Made by a program: the position numbers and the translations under genes
Shown: piece by piece, positions 63,458-64,000 of the stretch
How the letters are laid out: each line of letters opens with the position of its first letter
Position numbering within the stretch: position 1 is the first letter of the stretch
Assembly (NCBI GenBank): GCA_013373635.1
Contig: JABXHN010000013.1
Location: 1 to 64,000, forward strand
Source: Flavobacteriaceae bacterium
GTDB taxonomy: Bacteria > Bacteroidota > Bacteroidia > Flavobacteriales > Flavobacteriaceae
Direction of reading: 5' to 3'
DNA: 64,000 nucleotides
The notes under the pieces: model-generated
What the model was told of the DNA's origin: nothing
What the model saw: the letters and a program-made list of their open reading frames with translations, nothing else
The model's database searches: none

Positions 63458-63475
63458 TATTTTTGTCTATTTTTG
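63458..63475 (+). promoter_or_regulatory. Two tandem -7 boxes for metG
   Basis: TATTTTTG occurs at 63458-63465 and again at 63468-63475, exactly 10 bases apart, 17-35 bases before the ATG. This could give two transcript starts one helical turn apart. Confidence 0.5.
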
Positions 63476-63492
63476 TGACCAAATTGAATTTT

Positions 63493-64000
63493 ATGGCTCA
63501 AACCAATCAAAAGCCTGCTCGTTATACCATCACAGCAGCTCTTCCGTATACTAATGGACCTATACACATAGGGCATTTAGCGGGTGTTTATGTCCCAGCT
63601 GATATTTACGCACGTTATCAAAGAGGAAGAAAAGAGGATGTACTGTTTGTTTGTGGAAGTGATGAACACGGTGTTGCCATCTCTATGAAAGCAAAGAAAG
63701 AAGGGGTGAGTCCAAGAGAAATCATCGATAAATACGATGGGATTATCTCTAAGTCATTTAGTGATTTCGGAATTAGCTTTGACAACTATTCGAGAACTTC
63801 AAAAGAAATACACCATAAAACTGCCTCTGATTTTTTCAAAAAACTTTACGATGCAGGAGAATTCGATGTGGAGGTCTCTGATCAATTATACGACGCAAAA
63901 GCCAACCAATTTTTAGCAGATCGATACGTTATTGGAACCTGCCCTAAATGTGGCAATAAAGAAGCGTATGGAGATCAATGTGAGCAATGTGGATCTTCGC
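63493..64000 (+). CDS. metG: Methionyl-tRNA synthetase, N-terminal 169 residues (cut by window end)
   Basis: It charges tRNA-Met and initiator tRNA. It starts at ATG 63493 with [22 protein letters not shown], containing the class I HIGH motif, and continues [12 protein letters not shown]. The Cys-rich zinc knuckle begins as [20 protein letters not shown]. The frame stays open to the window edge; the KMSKS loop and anticodon-binding part lie beyond. Confidence 0.97.
   Translation, partial: MAQTNQKPARYTITAALPYTNGPIHIGHLAGVYVPADIYARYQRGRKEDVLFVCGSDEHGVAISMKAKKEGVSPREIIDKYDGIISKSFSDFGISFDNYSRTSKEIHHKTASDFFKKLYDAGEFDVEVSDQLYDAKANQFLADRYVIGTCPKCGNKEAYGDQCEQCGSS

Overview
The window looks like chromosome from a marine-type member of the Bacteroidota, most likely Flavobacteriaceae. 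The evidence is low GC, Bacteroidota promoter boxes (TAnnTTTG at the -7 position), type IX secretion (T9SS) cargo and a PorP/SprF protein, a DnaE with an N-terminal exonuclease, an rpsP with an Ala/Glu-rich tail, and tRNAs without an encoded CCA. Most of it is compact housekeeping sequence. No gap between genes exceeds 300 bases, and I saw no transposase, integrase, CRISPR array, plasmid origin or rRNA gene.

Layout. (1) 1-1420: the 3' part of tRNA-Asp and its terminator, then a Fic-domain gene, then a second copy of the tRNA end plus terminator, so the Fic gene looks like an insert bounded by direct repeats. (2) 1513-8854: a DUF1080 protein, the Leloir galactose genes (galE divergent from galK-galT), a thioredoxin-like and peroxiredoxin-like pair, and a short operon of DinB-like, NRDE/TANGO2 and ATP-grasp genes. 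(3) 9065-20406: trxA and dnaE on the minus strand, then rpsP-rimM, a sulfatase lipoprotein, trmN6, a glutaryl-CoA dehydrogenase and a umuC-umuD pair. (4) 20411-32624, minus strand: an O-antigen-ligase/TPR membrane protein, a Bcr/CflA exporter, a PorP/SprF protein and a 2538-residue repeat protein with a T9SS type B C-terminus but no signal peptide.

(5) 32684-44183: a copper/silver-type efflux cluster (HYC_CC_PP protein, CusA-like RND pump, TolC-like protein, CopA-like P-type ATPase, PepSY protein, CusB-like adaptor, HMA lipoprotein). Behind it lie a 16-bp perfect palindrome and an AraC-type membrane regulator broken by one in-frame TGA. (6) 44216-64000: tRNA-Leu, prs, rplY, pth, a secreted metallopeptidase with a partner lipoprotein, ribF, serS, a DUF4286 gene, rsmA, mgtE, a D-2-hydroxyacid dehydrogenase, aspartate kinase, a GNAT protein, a TerB-like protein, mfd, an ACT-type regulator-like protein, and the start of metG.

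The points most worth a second look are the repeat-bounded Fic gene, the abrupt 5' end and two-level repeat architecture of the giant surface protein, and the interrupted regulator with a nearby palindrome beside the metal cluster. All family assignments come from reading motifs by eye; no database search was run.
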